A stretch of 64,000 bases of DNA from positions 534,872-598,871 of the forward strand of contig NZ_JAFBIL020000003.1 in NCBI RefSeq assembly GCF_016809835.1. The letters are read 5' to 3'. Both the position numbers and the translations under genes were made by a program. A model generated the notes under the pieces. That model saw nothing but the letters and a program-made list of their open reading frames with translations, was not told the DNA's origin and did no database searches. Positions 63,053-64,000 of this stretch are shown in pieces. Position 1 is the first letter of the stretch; each line of letters starts with the position of its first letter. The stretch comes from Massilia soli. Lineage in GTDB: Bacteria > Pseudomonadota > Gammaproteobacteria > Burkholderiales > Burkholderiaceae_D.

Positions 63053-63478
63053 ATGCATAAGAAACTGGTTAAGTACAATGAATGGCATTGGGCCGAGGTC
63101 GACCCCATCCGCCTAAAACGAAAAGCGATAGCGCTTCGTGACGAAATTGAGAAGAAAATCTCACCGGATCATGATCCGTATCAGTTTTATAGCCGAACAT
63201 ATCCCATTGTCCAGGCGGCGATAAGGGGTGAAATTGCTGAATCCTTGGATGAGAATGTTTCGCGATTTGTTAGTGCAAACTATAAGCGAGACAATAATGA
63301 GGGAACCTTGCCACCGGAGTACGATCATGATTTCAGAAAGGCTGTAGCTGGATTTTCTGTTACAGTCCAAGGGCTCTCACTCGGGCCGACAGAAAAACAC
63401 GAAAGCGATGGCGCGACCTATGGCTGGCTCAACTTTGAAGATGAGGGCGATTGGCCCGACAAGGTAATGTTTCCTTAG
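63053..63478 (+). CDS. Probable cognate immunity protein (141 aa)
   Basis: A small acidic, soluble protein starting MHKKLVKYNEWHWAEVDPIR, seven bases after the effector stop. Position alone supports immunity: the gene directly behind a DUF4150 effector usually protects the producer. Recognisable blocks are RKAIALRDEIEKK, YQFYSRTYPIVQAAIRGEIA and VSRFVSAN. A second, decayed copy lies 300 bp downstream. A GTG six bases earlier is an alternative start. No family name is known to me. Confidence 0.72.
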   Translation: MHKKLVKYNEWHWAEVDPIRLKRKAIALRDEIEKKISPDHDPYQFYSRTYPIVQAAIRGEIAESLDENVSRFVSANYKRDNNEGTLPPEYDHDFRKAVAGFSVTVQGLSLGPTEKHESDGATYGWLNFEDEGDWPDKVMFP

Positions 63479-63483
63479 AGTCT

Positions 63484-63739
63484 ATGCCACCAGTTTTAAG
63501 AAAGTTATTAAGTATATTTGATAGGCTTCCATTATCCGGTGCCTGGGAGCCGTGCACTTTAGAAAAGGCAGCATTTACGCAAAGTAACAACATTAGAGTT
63601 CCCAGCGGAGAACGTCGTAATCACTGTTGAGGCCACCGTACCCGAGAGTCCATTGGGTCTGCTTGGCCAGCTTTTGACCGTACCGATGAATGCCGAGATT
63701 GGGGCGTGCGACTATTATTTTTATTTACATGATAGATAA
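63484..63739 (+). pseudogene. Possible broken small gene
   Basis: A reading frame from ATG at 63484 (MPPVLRKLLSIFDRLPLSGA) stops at 63630. One base shift away, a second frame open from 63563 reads LEFPAENVVITVEATVPESP and ends at 63739 (YYFYLHDR, stop). The two parts could be one gene with a +1 frameshift near 63600-63630. No family recognised and the composition is AT-rich, so this is tentative. Confidence 0.3.
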
Positions 63740-63763
63740 TGTGCCATAATTTGATTAGGTGCG

Positions 63764-64000
63764 ACGATTGGCATTTTAAAAGTTGATCCTATTCGCCTGA
63801 GTAGAAATGCAATTTTTTTTCGCGATCAACTCATGGCAAAGGTTAGAGGGCTACCGGTGTGTACGAATTTTATTCATTACCATGCACGTGCTTGACTTTG
63901 CCATTCGGGGTGAGATTACCTAGGGAAGCGCTGATCAATTGATGATTTCAGCGGTTTCCCGATTTTTGGCGGAAGCGGCATCGTCGAAAAAACGGAATGC
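63764..64000 (+). pseudogene. Decayed paralogue of the adjacent immunity gene
   Basis: Translated pieces mirror the intact protein: DWHF then VDPIRLSRNAIFFRDQ against EWHWAEVDPIRLKRKAIALRDE, YEFYSLP against YQFYSRTYP, DFAIRGEIT against QAAIRGEIA, and VSRFLAEA against VSRFVSAN. The pieces lie in different frames, with at least two or three small indels and an in-frame TAG after IRGEIT. The order and spacing match, so this is a true degraded copy; it runs off the right edge. Confidence 0.75.

Overview
The window is a gene-dense, high-GC stretch of a proteobacterial chromosome. Gene content and order (lysS-HAD-prfB with the RF2 frameshift, recJ next to an RpfE-like gene, lolC/lolD-tatD-comEC, dcd facing an Orn/Lys/Arg decarboxylase, gloB-methyltransferase-rnhA-dnaQ, DUF2069-wrbA, metY) fit a betaproteobacterium of the Oxalobacteraceae type (Massilia/Duganella/Janthinobacterium). 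That placement is inferred from content and composition; no rRNA or tRNA gene was seen to fix it.

Left part (1-25 kb): translation genes (lysS, partial at the left edge, and prfB), a lipoprotein 3'-nucleotidase with a Sel1-like tail, and a compact minus-strand operon led by a RES/Xre toxin-antitoxin pair followed by DUF2288, a methyltransferase and a 78-residue unknown. Next come recJ with its RpfE-like partner, two adjacent ferritin-like genes of unknown role, the Lol lipoprotein-sorting genes with tatD and comEC, dcd, a large PLP decarboxylase, and folate/thymidylate genes (folA, thyA). A perfect 68-bp palindrome sits between a threonine-aldolase-like gene and an ABC exporter.

Middle part (25-52 kb): ABC exporter; an FtsX-type permease overlapping an AttH/CrtC-like gene; a GlcD-like FAD oxidase, DUF2069 and wrbA; a YihY membrane protein; metY; a CBS protein; a secreted TQGYW-motif protein; aroC; an overlapping HDOD and GGDEF-EAL signalling pair; an AidB-type acyl-CoA dehydrogenase; upp and a lone Hpt protein; a cold-shock gene with its own promoter and terminator; a LysR regulator divergent from malate synthase; and the gloB-rnhA-dnaQ block.

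Right part (52.7-64 kb): a type VI secretion (T6SS) accessory island abutting dnaQ. tssK is on the minus strand; tssE, tssF, tssG, vgrG, a DUF2169 adaptor, a PAAR-like (DUF4150) effector with an unassigned C-terminal toxin-like domain, and a probable immunity gene are on the plus strand. Downstream, the DNA becomes AT-rich and holds debris, including a frameshifted second copy of the immunity gene running off the window end. This effector/immunity tail is the most likely place for undescribed biology. No CRISPR array, transposase or phage gene was seen.
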